Source of the DNA: Escherichia sp. ESNIH1
GTDB lineage: Bacteria > Pseudomonadota > Gammaproteobacteria > Enterobacterales > Enterobacteriaceae
Reading direction: 5' to 3'
Assembly (NCBI GenBank): GCA_002918705.1
Contig: PQKR01000002.1
Span: 620,001-684,000 of the forward strand
DNA: 64,000 bases
Shown here: piece after piece, positions 43,497-51,442 of the stretch
Layout of the letters: each line of letters starts with the position of its first letter
Numbering within the stretch: the stretch's first letter is position 1
Program-made: the position numbers and the translations under genes
The notes under the pieces: generated by a model
Databases searched by the model: none
Told to the model about the DNA's origin: nothing
Seen by the model: the letters and a program-made list of their open reading frames with translations, nothing else

Positions 43497-43922
43497 ATGG
43501 AAATTACCATCAAGGATCAGCAGTACCGCATTGGTAAGCTGAGCGTGTTTGAGCAGCTGAAGGTATCCCGCAAGCTCCTGCCGGTGCTGGCTGGCCTGGT
43601 GTCTGACTTCCGCAACGTCCAGGCGAAAGTTAACGCAAAAGACACCGAAGGGGCGCTGGAAAGCATCCTGCCGAAGATCGCCGATGCCGTTTCCGGCCTC
43701 AGTGATGCTGATGTGGATGCGATCCTGTTCCCCTGCCTGCAGGTGGTGGCTCGCCAGCATGGCAAGGGGTGGGTGCCGGTGTGCCAGCAGGGCTCAATGG
43801 CGTTCGATGACATTGACCTGTTCGTGATGCTGCAGCTGGTGGCGCGGGTGGTCGCTGATTCCTTGGGAAATTTTTTGCCAGGACTCCCTACCAGCGAGAC
43901 AACCACCCAGCCAGCGGCATAA
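43497..43922 (+). CDS. Tail assembly chaperone (G-type, upstream frame)
   Basis: The 141 residues: MEITIKDQQYRIGKLSVFEQ, LKVSRKLLPVLAGLVSDFRN, DADVDAILFPCLQVVARQHG. Place between tube and tape measure, and mainly helical composition, match the lambda gpG role. GGGAAATTTTTT at 43865-43876 provides a slippery site for -1 frameshift near its C-terminus. Confidence 0.78.
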   Translation: MEITIKDQQYRIGKLSVFEQLKVSRKLLPVLAGLVSDFRNVQAKVNAKDTEGALESILPKIADAVSGLSDADVDAILFPCLQVVARQHGKGWVPVCQQGSMAFDDIDLFVMLQLVARVVADSLGNFLPGLPTSETTTQPAA

Positions 43923-44110
43923 CCTTTAATGCCATGCCGGGCGGTGAGGATTACATCCTTCGCCCGGCGCTTGCCTTCAACCTCGATCAAAAAGACCTCG
44001 ACAGCGGCGCAGTGGACCTGTGCCGCATCGCGCTGCTTAACGATTACCTTGATATGCGTGACGATAATGACGCACGCGTAGCAAAATGGAGAGCCCAGAA
44101 TAATGACTGA
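43871..44110 (+). CDS. Frameshift extension of the chaperone (GT-type)
   Basis: In the -1 frame after GGGAAAT the reading continues without stop for 79 codons (TPYQRDNHPASGITFNAMPG, GEDYILRPALAFNLDQKDLD, ending AKWRAQNND). A -1 shift would give a fused protein of about 204 residues, like lambda gpGT. A separate start at ATG 43934 (58 codons) has no good ribosome site. It overlaps the tape measure start by eight bases. Confidence 0.7.
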   Translation, partial: FFARTPYQRDNHPASGITFNAMPGGEDYILRPALAFNLDQKDLDSGAVDLCRIALLNDYLDMRDDNDARVAKWRAQNND

Positions 44111-46754
44111 AACCATCCGTGATTACCTGGTCTCTCTCGGGTTCGATATTGACAGCTCGGGCCAGGCGAAGTTTGAAGCCACGCTCAAAGGTGTGGCCGC
44201 GAATGTCGTTAAGCTGGGGGCAGTAGTGGAATCCACGGCGCTGGCGGTGGTGGGCTTCACCACCTCGATCGCCAACGGCCTGGATAAACTCTACTGGGCC
44301 TCCCAGCGTACCGGCGCAACAGTCAACGGCATCAAGGCGCTGGGCTATGCCGCATCTCAAACCGGATCCAGCGCTGAGGCTGCGCAGAACTCCCTGGAGA
44401 GCCTGGCGCGCTTTATGCGCAGCAACCCGGGCGCTGAGGGTTTCCTGAATCGCCTGGGCGTGCAGACCCGGGATGCATCCGGTCAGATGCGTGACATGTC
44501 GGCGATCTTTACCGGTGTTGGCCAGAGCCTCAGCAGCATGCCGTATTACCGGGCAAACCAGTACGCGCAGATGCTTGGTATCGACGAAAATACCCTGATG
44601 GCGATGAGGCGCGGGCTATCCGGATTCTCGGCTGAATTTCAGTCGATGATGCAAAAGACAGGCTTCAATGCTGATAAGGCGGCGATTCAGTCCAACAAGT
44701 TCATGACCTCCATGCGTAGCTTTGTTTCGCTGCTAGGGATCCTGCGCGACAAGGTGGGCTCCAATCTTGCCGACGGGCTGAGCGGCACGCTGGACAACCT
44801 CAGCAAGCGCATGCTGGAGAACTGGCCGAAGATCGAGGAGGTTGTCACCAAAGTCGTTAAAGGTGTGCTCTGGGCAGCTGATGCAATAGGCCGCGTTGCC
44901 TGGCGTATTACCCAGGCAGTGGACAGCCTGATTGTCTGGTTCAGAAAGCTGTCTCCGGCCGTGCAGGAACTGATCGGGCTGTTTGCGGTGTTAATTTCCG
45001 GCTGGCGGCTTCTCAACACAGAGTTTCTCAAATCACCTATTGGTATTGTGCTGGCGCTGGGCGCCGCTATTTTTGCGCTGATTGAGGACTACCAGACCTG
45101 GAAAGAGGGCGGGAAGAGCCTCATCGCGTGGGATAAGTGGGAGCCAGAGATAAACGCGGCTATTAAGTCGCTCGGTGGACTCCGAGATTCCGTAGCTGCT
45201 ATCGGCACTGAGATAGCCAGGCTGCTCAATATCGACCTGAAAAACTGGACGCTGAAAGGCGACATCGACAATCTGACCAAACAATTCGGCGAGTTTGGAA
45301 AGATGATAAATATGATTGGCGAGCTGCTGAGGGCCATCGATGATGGCCGATGGTCTGATGCTGTAAGCGTCGGCAAGCAGCTGCTCAATCAGGGAAAAGA
45401 GCAACCCACCGCAATACCAGCAGTAGTCGATAGCGCAAACAGAACAGCTGAATTGGTGAAGGAAAAAACAGGCTTCGATCCACGCAGTATCGGGCGGTGG
45501 TTTCGCAGCATAGGCGAACCAGAAAAGCCTGAGCCAAATGCCGAACGACATGATGTCAGTGAGGTTAGCGACCGTCCCGGCTGGATGAGCTGGTTGTTTG
45601 GCACTGGAAAAAGTGGAGGTGAGCCCGAGCAGCATGCGCAATCTGTAAAGCGGCCGCAGGTACTGGAACATGCAGGTACGATCGCTGAACTGGTTAATAA
45701 CTACGCCCGGAAATCGGATCAGGCCAGTAACCAGTACCTTATATCGACGCTATCCCGGGAGATGGGAATGGCGGTTGATAGCAAGCTCCTGCCTTCGGAT
45801 ATGCGCGACTTACTGAAAGTGCTGCGTGGTATTGCGCAAAATATTAACCAGCCAGGAAGCGAAAGCGCTACCGAGATCATCAACTCTCCACAGGTTATCA
45901 ATGCGGAGCAGTTCATGCGACGGCCACAGGCCTACGCGCAAGTGCCGGACTATGTCGACACCATTGCGAAGCTGGTTAATAACTATGCAAAAAACTCAGG
46001 GCGCACCGATAACCGGGTGCTCATTGCAGAGCTGATGCGAATAACTGGCAAGAGTGACGACAGCAAGCTTCTGTCTTCTGACATGCAAGACATACTGAAG
46101 GTATTGCGTGATATTGCACAGAACATCAACCAGCCCGGGAGCGAGAGTGCTGCTGAGCTGCTATTACCTCGTCCGGGCATTACCATTGAGCAGCCCACAC
46201 AGCGGCCACAGGCCAGCGCGCAGGGCAAGGTTTTGCTCAACTGGATGCAACCTATGTTCAGTAAACTCGAGTCGCTCTATCGTCTGCCAGAGGGGCTGCT
46301 GAAAAGCGTCGCGATAACTGAGTCAGGCGGCAACCAGTTTGCTATGTCTGGCGCTGGGGCTAAGGGATTGTTCCAGTTTATGGACGGTACGGCGCGCGAC
46401 ATGGGGTTGCGCGGGAATGACGTGTTCGATCCGATGAAATCAGCTGAGGCTGCTGCAAAGTATCTGAACCAGCTGCTGAAGCAGAACGGCGGCGACCTGA
46501 GCAAAACGCTGGCATCCTATAACTGGGGGATCGGCAACGTACAGCGCTACGGCATGGATTTGATGCCTCAGGAAACGCGGAATTACATACCTAAGGTCAT
46601 GAGCAACATGCCTGGCAGCGCTCAGCTCAGTCAGGAAACCACTATTAACATCTACGGCGCTAACGATCCGGCGTCTACCGGCCGCGAGGTTGCGGACCGT
46701 CAATCAGGCGTTAACTCCCGCCTCACCCAGCAATTCCAACCGAGGGTTTACTGA
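44103..46754 (+). CDS. Tape measure protein with C-terminal lytic transglycosylase
   Basis: The 883 residues set tail length. The N-terminus has alternating helices (IRDYLVSLGFDIDSSGQAKF, AANVVKLGAVVESTALAVVG); membrane-type segments are near 290-325 (LIGLFAVLISGWRLL, IVLALGAAIFALI). A duplicated unit of about 95 residues (TIAELVNNYARKS... and TIAKLVNNYAKNS...) lies about 520-700. The C-terminal SLT domain (LLKSVAITESGGNQFAMSGA, GAKGLFQFMDGTARDMG, LASYNWGIGNVQ) has its catalytic Glu in ITESGG. It would open peptidoglycan during entry. Confidence 0.9.
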   Translation: MTETIRDYLVSLGFDIDSSGQAKFEATLKGVAANVVKLGAVVESTALAVVGFTTSIANGLDKLYWASQRTGATVNGIKALGYAASQTGSSAEAAQNSLESLARFMRSNPGAEGFLNRLGVQTRDASGQMRDMSAIFTGVGQSLSSMPYYRANQYAQMLGIDENTLMAMRRGLSGFSAEFQSMMQKTGFNADKAAIQSNKFMTSMRSFVSLLGILRDKVGSNLADGLSGTLDNLSKRMLENWPKIEEVVTKVVKGVLWAADAIGRVAWRITQAVDSLIVWFRKLSPAVQELIGLFAVLISGWRLLNTEFLKSPIGIVLALGAAIFALIEDYQTWKEGGKSLIAWDKWEPEINAAIKSLGGLRDSVAAIGTEIARLLNIDLKNWTLKGDIDNLTKQFGEFGKMINMIGELLRAIDDGRWSDAVSVGKQLLNQGKEQPTAIPAVVDSANRTAELVKEKTGFDPRSIGRWFRSIGEPEKPEPNAERHDVSEVSDRPGWMSWLFGTGKSGGEPEQHAQSVKRPQVLEHAGTIAELVNNYARKSDQASNQYLISTLSREMGMAVDSKLLPSDMRDLLKVLRGIAQNINQPGSESATEIINSPQVINAEQFMRRPQAYAQVPDYVDTIAKLVNNYAKNSGRTDNRVLIAELMRITGKSDDSKLLSSDMQDILKVLRDIAQNINQPGSESAAELLLPRPGITIEQPTQRPQASAQGKVLLNWMQPMFSKLESLYRLPEGLLKSVAITESGGNQFAMSGAGAKGLFQFMDGTARDMGLRGNDVFDPMKSAEAAAKYLNQLLKQNGGDLSKTLASYNWGIGNVQRYGMDLMPQETRNYIPKVMSNMPGSAQLSQETTINIYGANDPASTGREVADRQSGVNSRLTQQFQPRVY

Positions 46755-47362
46755 TGGATATTTTGTCGGCCATCTTTCGGCTGCAGTCGAGGAAGATCGG
46801 CATATTTGTCCCGGATGTCGTGGTTTCTGAAAAACATGTTGATACGCTGGAAATTACTGAACATCCCGTCGAAATAGGCGCGCCTATTAATGACCACGCC
46901 TATAAGCGCGCCAGCGAGGTAACGATAGAATGTGGCTTCGCTGGCGGCGGCTCCCTGCTGGACCTGGTAGATATCTCTGGGATCGGTCTGGGTATCGGGA
47001 AAAGCCCGAAGGAGATTTACCAGCAGCTGCTTGAGCTGCAGGAATCGCGGGTACCGTTCGATGTTATCACTGGCAAGCGGACCTACAGCAACATGCTGAT
47101 CCGCGCCTTAGAAGTGACAACCGAGAGGGCAACTGAAAACGTGTTGTCATGCGTTCTGACACTGCGCGAAGTTATCATCACCCAGACCCAGCAGATCTCC
47201 GTGGCGGACAAAGCCAATATGAAAGACGGGATCAGTACCGCAGCAGTTCAGAGCCGTGGCAATAAATCGCTTACCCCTGTCAACGAATCACTGCTTTCCT
47301 CGTCCGGTTTCTTTAATGGGCTGAAGGGGACCGCGCTCGGGAATGCACTGAGGCTCCGATGA
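46754..47362 (+). CDS. Baseplate/tail protein next to the tape measure (202 aa)
   Basis: Begins MDILSAIFRLQSRKIGIFVP and contains TLEITEHPVEIGAPINDHAY, YQQLLELQESRVPFDVITGK and RTYSNMLIRALEVTTERATE, a pattern found in baseplate hub-associated (Dit-like) proteins of DUF3383 myophages. One-base contact with the genes on both sides suggests coupled translation. Confidence 0.72.
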   Translation: MDILSAIFRLQSRKIGIFVPDVVVSEKHVDTLEITEHPVEIGAPINDHAYKRASEVTIECGFAGGGSLLDLVDISGIGLGIGKSPKEIYQQLLELQESRVPFDVITGKRTYSNMLIRALEVTTERATENVLSCVLTLREVIITQTQQISVADKANMKDGISTAAVQSRGNKSLTPVNESLLSSSGFFNGLKGTALGNALRLR

Positions 47363-47670
47363 ACGTAACTGAAATACCTCTTACTGCTGACAACCAGCAA
47401 TTTCGCATCCAGTTAGGGACGGTGACGTACACGCTGCGCGTACTGTGGCGCGATAATGCAGGGTGGATCATGGATGTCATGGATAATGCTGGCGAACCGC
47501 TCCTGACTGGCGTTTCTCTGGTCCCTGACGTCGACCTTATTGAACAGTACCCGGAGCTGGGGATCTCCGGCGTACTGGCTGTGCTGGCGGATAACGGCGC
47601 GCCGGGGTACCCGACGAAAACAAACCTTGGCTCTTCCAGCCATCTTTACTTCGCGCAGGTGACATCATGA
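47359..47670 (+). CDS. Small baseplate plug-like protein (103 aa)
   Basis: TEIPLTADNQQFRIQLGTVT, YTLRVLWRDNAGWIMDVMDN, LLTGVSLVPDVDLIEQYPEL. This matches the small baseplate plug family seen beside hub genes. ATGA overlaps at both ends. Confidence 0.72.
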   Translation: MNVTEIPLTADNQQFRIQLGTVTYTLRVLWRDNAGWIMDVMDNAGEPLLTGVSLVPDVDLIEQYPELGISGVLAVLADNGAPGYPTKTNLGSSSHLYFAQVTS

Positions 47671-48734
47671 CTATGAACTGGATGCGCCACTTCGAATTGC
47701 GTCTGCTTAACGATGCTGGACAGGGGATCGCGCTATCGGATTTTAAGGTGACATTCACCATCGACTGGTTTAATTCTATGTGGCCACGAGTGGCAACACT
47801 GAAAATTTACAACCTCAGCCGCGACACCATGAGCCGGATAACAAGCACTGAGTTTTCCCGCATCACCATTATCGCCGGGTATGACGGTCTGCCGCAGTCC
47901 GTCATGGCAGATGAGGTAGGCCGGGTGATAGAGATCTCGCCTGACCAGGTAGGGCAGGCGCGGGGGGAGAATTATGGGGAGATATTTAACGGGGAAATCC
48001 GTTTTACGATAACCGGCCGAGATAATCCCACCGACATTTTCACCCTGATTCAGGCCATTGACGGGCATAAGGCGTTTAACGAGGCGGTCTCTACCGGGAA
48101 ATTAGCAGCCGGGTACAAGCTATCCGACGTTTATACGCTGCTGATGAGGGATTTCTCGCCGTACGGGATCACCCAGGGCGTAACGGGACAATTTCCGGAT
48201 CGTATCATGCCGCGCGGGCGCGTTTTTTACGGTATGACCCGCGACTACATGAGTAACGTCGCGGCGCAGTGCACCGCTAACTGGCAGTTCGTTGATGGTC
48301 AGGTCCAGATGGTTCCTGAGGATAAGTATCTGCATGAAGCTATCGTGCTGAACAGCGCCACCAGCCTGATCGGCATGCCACAACAGACTATGGGCGCTGG
48401 CGTTAACGTGCGTTGCCTGATCAACCCTAACATCAGGGTAAATGGCCTTATCCAGCTTGATCAGGCCTCTGTATACCGGACGCAACTGTCAAACGATGAG
48501 ATACAAAAATCAGCGGCCAGGATCACAGAGAGCAGCGACGATGGTAACCTTATTGTAGGCGGCACTATTCAGCAGCCTGCCAGCGTAGCGACCGACGGCG
48601 TTTATATTGTGCAGTCGATTAGCTATACCGGCGATACAAGGGGGAATCCGTGGTATATGGATCTCATGTGTATGGCTCGAGGGGCGCGTGATTTGCAGTC
48701 GAATACGGCCTTACAGCGAACGGCACCACAATGA
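47667..48734 (+). CDS. Baseplate hub protein (gpD-like)
   Basis: The 355 residues: NWMRHFELRLLNDAGQGIAL, ATLKIYNLSRDTMSRITS, FNGEIRFTITGRDNPTDIFT, YGMTRDYMSNVAAQCTANWQ. Beta-rich hub protein at the centre of the baseplate that holds the spike. The spike gene is displaced 1.6 kb downstream by inserted genes. Confidence 0.78.
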   Translation: MTMNWMRHFELRLLNDAGQGIALSDFKVTFTIDWFNSMWPRVATLKIYNLSRDTMSRITSTEFSRITIIAGYDGLPQSVMADEVGRVIEISPDQVGQARGENYGEIFNGEIRFTITGRDNPTDIFTLIQAIDGHKAFNEAVSTGKLAAGYKLSDVYTLLMRDFSPYGITQGVTGQFPDRIMPRGRVFYGMTRDYMSNVAAQCTANWQFVDGQVQMVPEDKYLHEAIVLNSATSLIGMPQQTMGAGVNVRCLINPNIRVNGLIQLDQASVYRTQLSNDEIQKSAARITESSDDGNLIVGGTIQQPASVATDGVYIVQSISYTGDTRGNPWYMDLMCMARGARDLQSNTALQRTAPQ

Positions 48735-49087
48735 AAAAACTACTTTTAATAGCATCTTTAACATTGGTCAGCTTTTCTTCACTGGCGGAAAATTCCGACT
48801 ATATGAAGTGCGGGCCATTTGTGTTTTCAACTTCAGCTGAAAATGATGGATATCCGCGGATAAACGGTGCCAAGCCTGACAGCCAAAAGGTGATGTTTCT
48901 CAAAAAAGAAGGTGATTACGAGAACATAAAAATGCAATGGATCGTCCTGAATGTAAACACGGGTCAGCGGTATGGCCTTGATTATATAAAGCGTAACGGG
49001 AGAGGAATCCTCAATGCAGAAGCGGTACGCCAAAACATGAGTGAGCCGCGAGTGTTTGGGACGTACGATTGTGAGAGGGCGCGATGA
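48731..49087 (+). CDS. Exported protein of unknown function (118 aa, cargo)
   Basis: A clear signal peptide (MKKLLLIASLTLVSFSSLA before ENSDYMKC) and a mature part with two cysteines (MKCGPF; TYDCERAR) that could form a disulphide in the periplasm. Virion proteins of this kind do not carry Sec signals, so it is likely a lysogen-expressed or envelope-acting product. ATGA overlap with the hub gene. Confidence 0.7.
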   Translation: MKKLLLIASLTLVSFSSLAENSDYMKCGPFVFSTSAENDGYPRINGAKPDSQKVMFLKKEGDYENIKMQWIVLNVNTGQRYGLDYIKRNGRGILNAEAVRQNMSEPRVFGTYDCERAR

Positions 49088-49160
49088 AAAACCCTCTTAA
49101 CACTGGGCTTCAACTATGTTCAAATGCATGTTCAATTTTTGATTGTCCGATCTAGACTTC

Positions 49161-49892
49161 ATGATAAAACCTCTATTTGAAACTGATGATCTGTTAAACA
49201 AACTCTTTCCTTCGATGCTAGGTGGGAAGAATTTACTTACAGACATCCAAGTTATGGACATAATCCGAAAGGCCAGAAAGATCCCCGACCGGCACGAGGG
49301 ACTGCTTATAGAAGGCCTGGCGAAGCTCATAAGCGGTCATTTTGATGAAGGGGTTGAGTTGTGCGAGCGATCGATCCAACTCAACACCCATGATCACGTA
49401 GCATGGCTTAATTTCGGTGTGGCACTTGCAAGTTTAGGTCATCACAGTATGCAAAATGATTTACTCTGGCGAGCCATGGGCTATGGTTTAGTTGAGGCAT
49501 ACCTCAAGGCACTATCGGTTAGTGCCTTCTGGGTAGATCGTAAGATGTTCGAACACGCATACGAATTTCTTAATAGGGCAGGATTGACAAACACATCTCT
49601 TACCGAAAAGCAGAAATATGAGGTGGAGTTCATGCATGAGTTGGGATCCAGGCTTGATTTCATAGCCCCATTTGCAACCATCGCTATGGAGATAGCCGAG
49701 GCCGAGCAACTGGTCGTTACTAATAGCCATGTTTCTGGTGATGCAGAGCACGGTTATTGCTATGCGTTGCATATTGATGAGAGTGATCCAGATAAGCTAT
49801 TGATGGTAAATGACATGGCTTTGAATAAAATTTTATCTAACGACTTGCATGTGCTGGACTGCGTTACTGTGTTTGTGTCGGAGAGTCACTGA
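49161..49892 (+). CDS. TPR-containing protein, first gene of a coupled pair
   Basis: The 243 residues (MIKPLFETDDLLNKLFPSML) contain TPR-like helices: HEGLLIEGLAKLISGHFDEG, VELCERSIQLNTHDHVAWLN, FGVALASLGHHSMQNDLLWR, FEHAYEFLNRAGLTNTSLTE, about 50-150. A C-terminal alpha/beta part follows (AEQLVVTNSHVSGDAEHGYC). A TTG six codons earlier (49143) is also in frame; neither start has a clear ribosome site. AT-rich. It overlaps the HEPN-like gene by one base (TGATG). Not a known baseplate protein. Confidence 0.65.
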   Translation: MIKPLFETDDLLNKLFPSMLGGKNLLTDIQVMDIIRKARKIPDRHEGLLIEGLAKLISGHFDEGVELCERSIQLNTHDHVAWLNFGVALASLGHHSMQNDLLWRAMGYGLVEAYLKALSVSAFWVDRKMFEHAYEFLNRAGLTNTSLTEKQKYEVEFMHELGSRLDFIAPFATIAMEIAEAEQLVVTNSHVSGDAEHGYCYALHIDESDPDKLLMVNDMALNKILSNDLHVLDCVTVFVSESH

Positions 49893-50296
49893 TGCCGGTT
49901 AAGCACACATCATTTCTGGAGTTAGCCAAAGAATCTTTAGACGGTCAGGGCCGCGAAATTGACTTCAGAAGCAGTATTAGTAAATCCTATTACTGTATGT
50001 ATCACTCAGCCTCTCGTCTAACCAATGGCAAAACGGGCAAAACAGATAGTAACGGGAATGCATTTACTGGCGGAGTGCATAAACGGTTTTATTCATATTT
50101 GATGGATAATGCTGCAGATTACAATGGTTTAGATAAAGACCTTACTGCTAAAGTTGGCATCATGCTTAAACAGTCTCATGCTTTGAGAATTTCTGCTGAT
50201 TATCACCTTGAGCACAACATTACTAAGCCAACAGCAGAAATGATGTTTAAGAGAGCTGTTGAATTAGAACGAATAATATCCAACCTTCAAAAATAA
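49892..50296 (+). CDS. HEPN-like protein, second gene of the pair
   Basis: The 134 residues follow the HEPN-domain pattern: helix FLELAKESLDG, then FRSSISKSYYCMYHSASRLT (26-44), then GVHKRFYSYL, then MLKQSHALRISADYHLEHNI with TKPTAEMMFKRAVELERII. R99-ISADY-H105 fits the Rx4-6H active-site spacing of HEPN RNases, inside the ADY motif of that subfamily. Start overlaps the TPR gene stop. A UUCG terminator follows. Its role as a toxin or defence effector is an inference. Confidence 0.68.
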   Translation: MPVKHTSFLELAKESLDGQGREIDFRSSISKSYYCMYHSASRLTNGKTGKTDSNGNAFTGGVHKRFYSYLMDNAADYNGLDKDLTAKVGIMLKQSHALRISADYHLEHNITKPTAEMMFKRAVELERIISNLQK

Positions 50297-50316
50297 CCCG
50301 CTTCGGCGGGTTTTTT
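50295..50316 (+). terminator. Terminator after the TPR/HEPN-like pair
   Basis: AACCCGC-TTCG-GCGGGTT with a UUCG loop, followed by a T-run. It lies in the middle of the baseplate genes, so late transcription must be antiterminated to pass it. Confidence 0.88.
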
Positions 50317-50333
50317 ATTGCCTGGAGTAAACC

Positions 50334-51089
50334 ATGCCAGTATCACCACGCTCGCAGGACGGCAGCGAATCACAGACGCTGGAGGCGCACCGAAACGCCA
50401 TATTCGGTAGTCTGCGCGTTGCCCTGCCCGGGATTATTCAGTCCTTTGATCCGGACGCAGTAACGTGTACCGTGCAGCCGGCCATCTTCGGCCAGCGGCT
50501 CGACGGCGACAATGCCCAGATTTCGGAAGAGCTACCGACCCTGCTTGATGTTCCAGTTGTATTCCCGCGCGGCGGCGGCTGCACGCTGACCTTCCCGGTT
50601 AAACCCGGCGATGAGTGCCTGCTGATATTCTCCGATCGCTGTATCGACTTCTGGTGGCAGAACGGCGGTGTGCAGGAGCCGGTCGACCCGCGACAACATG
50701 ACCTGAGCGATGCTTTTGCCCTCGTTGGCCCGCAGTCGCAAGCGCACAAGATTGCGAATATCAGTACCACTGCGGCGCAGCTGCGTACTGACGATGGCGC
50801 GGCATTCATCGAGGTGGCTGCCGGGCATGACATCACCATCACCACGCCCGGCAAACTTACTGCAACCGCGCAGGGTGGTACGGTCGTGAACTCCCCAACG
50901 ATCATCCTTAACGGCAACGTCACGATCAACGGCAGCCTGTCACAGGGAATGGGGGAGGCAGGCGGTTCAGCGACGCTGCGTGGACCAGTATCGGTAACCA
51001 ATGATGTGACTGCCGGTGGCAAGAGCCTGATGACGCACACCCACAGCGGGGTGCAGACCGGCGGCGGTAATACGGGGAAACCTAACTGA
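50334..51089 (+). CDS. Baseplate spike (Gp138 N-terminal family)
   Basis: Membrane-puncturing tip of the tail. The 251 residues: LPGIIQSFDPDAVTCTVQPA (OB-type N-terminus), PTLLDVPVVFPRGGGCTLTF, PVKPGDECLLIFSDRCIDFW, then a beta-helix-like repeat part (HDITITTPGKLTATAQGGTV, SPTIILNGNVTINGSLSQGM). TGGAG before the ATG. Confidence 0.87.
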   Translation: MPVSPRSQDGSESQTLEAHRNAIFGSLRVALPGIIQSFDPDAVTCTVQPAIFGQRLDGDNAQISEELPTLLDVPVVFPRGGGCTLTFPVKPGDECLLIFSDRCIDFWWQNGGVQEPVDPRQHDLSDAFALVGPQSQAHKIANISTTAAQLRTDDGAAFIEVAAGHDITITTPGKLTATAQGGTVVNSPTIILNGNVTINGSLSQGMGEAGGSATLRGPVSVTNDVTAGGKSLMTHTHSGVQTGGGNTGKPN

Positions 51090-51442
51090 TGCGATACAGA
51101 CGCGAAGACGCCGACGGCGATTATACCTTTGGGCAGGGTGATAGCACTTTTCTGACCAGCACGCCGGAATGCGTCGCCCAGGCTGTAAAGACGCGCTTTG
51201 AGCTGTGGAAGGGACAGTGGTTTCTGGACACGACCGAGGGCACGCCGTACATCCAGTCAGTGCTCGGCAAGCAAAGGCCGGAAGTTTACAGCCTGGCTAT
51301 ACGCGACCGTATCAGCTCGACGCCGGGCGTCCTGTCCATCCTTTCATTTGATACCGTGAACAACGGCCAGTCGCGCCGGGTAACATTCACGGCCTCCATA
51401 AACACTATTTACGGACAAACCACGGTAACAAGCGAGGCATGA
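51089..51442 (+). CDS. Baseplate wedge protein (gp25/DUF2634-like)
   Basis: The 117 residues: DADGDYTFGQGDSTFLTSTP, AQAVKTRFELWKGQWFLDTT, EGTPYIQSVLGKQ. The pattern is that of T4 gp25-like wedge proteins, which start sheath assembly. It abuts the baseplate J gene without a gap. Confidence 0.8.
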   Translation: MRYRREDADGDYTFGQGDSTFLTSTPECVAQAVKTRFELWKGQWFLDTTEGTPYIQSVLGKQRPEVYSLAIRDRISSTPGVLSILSFDTVNNGQSRRVTFTASINTIYGQTTVTSEA

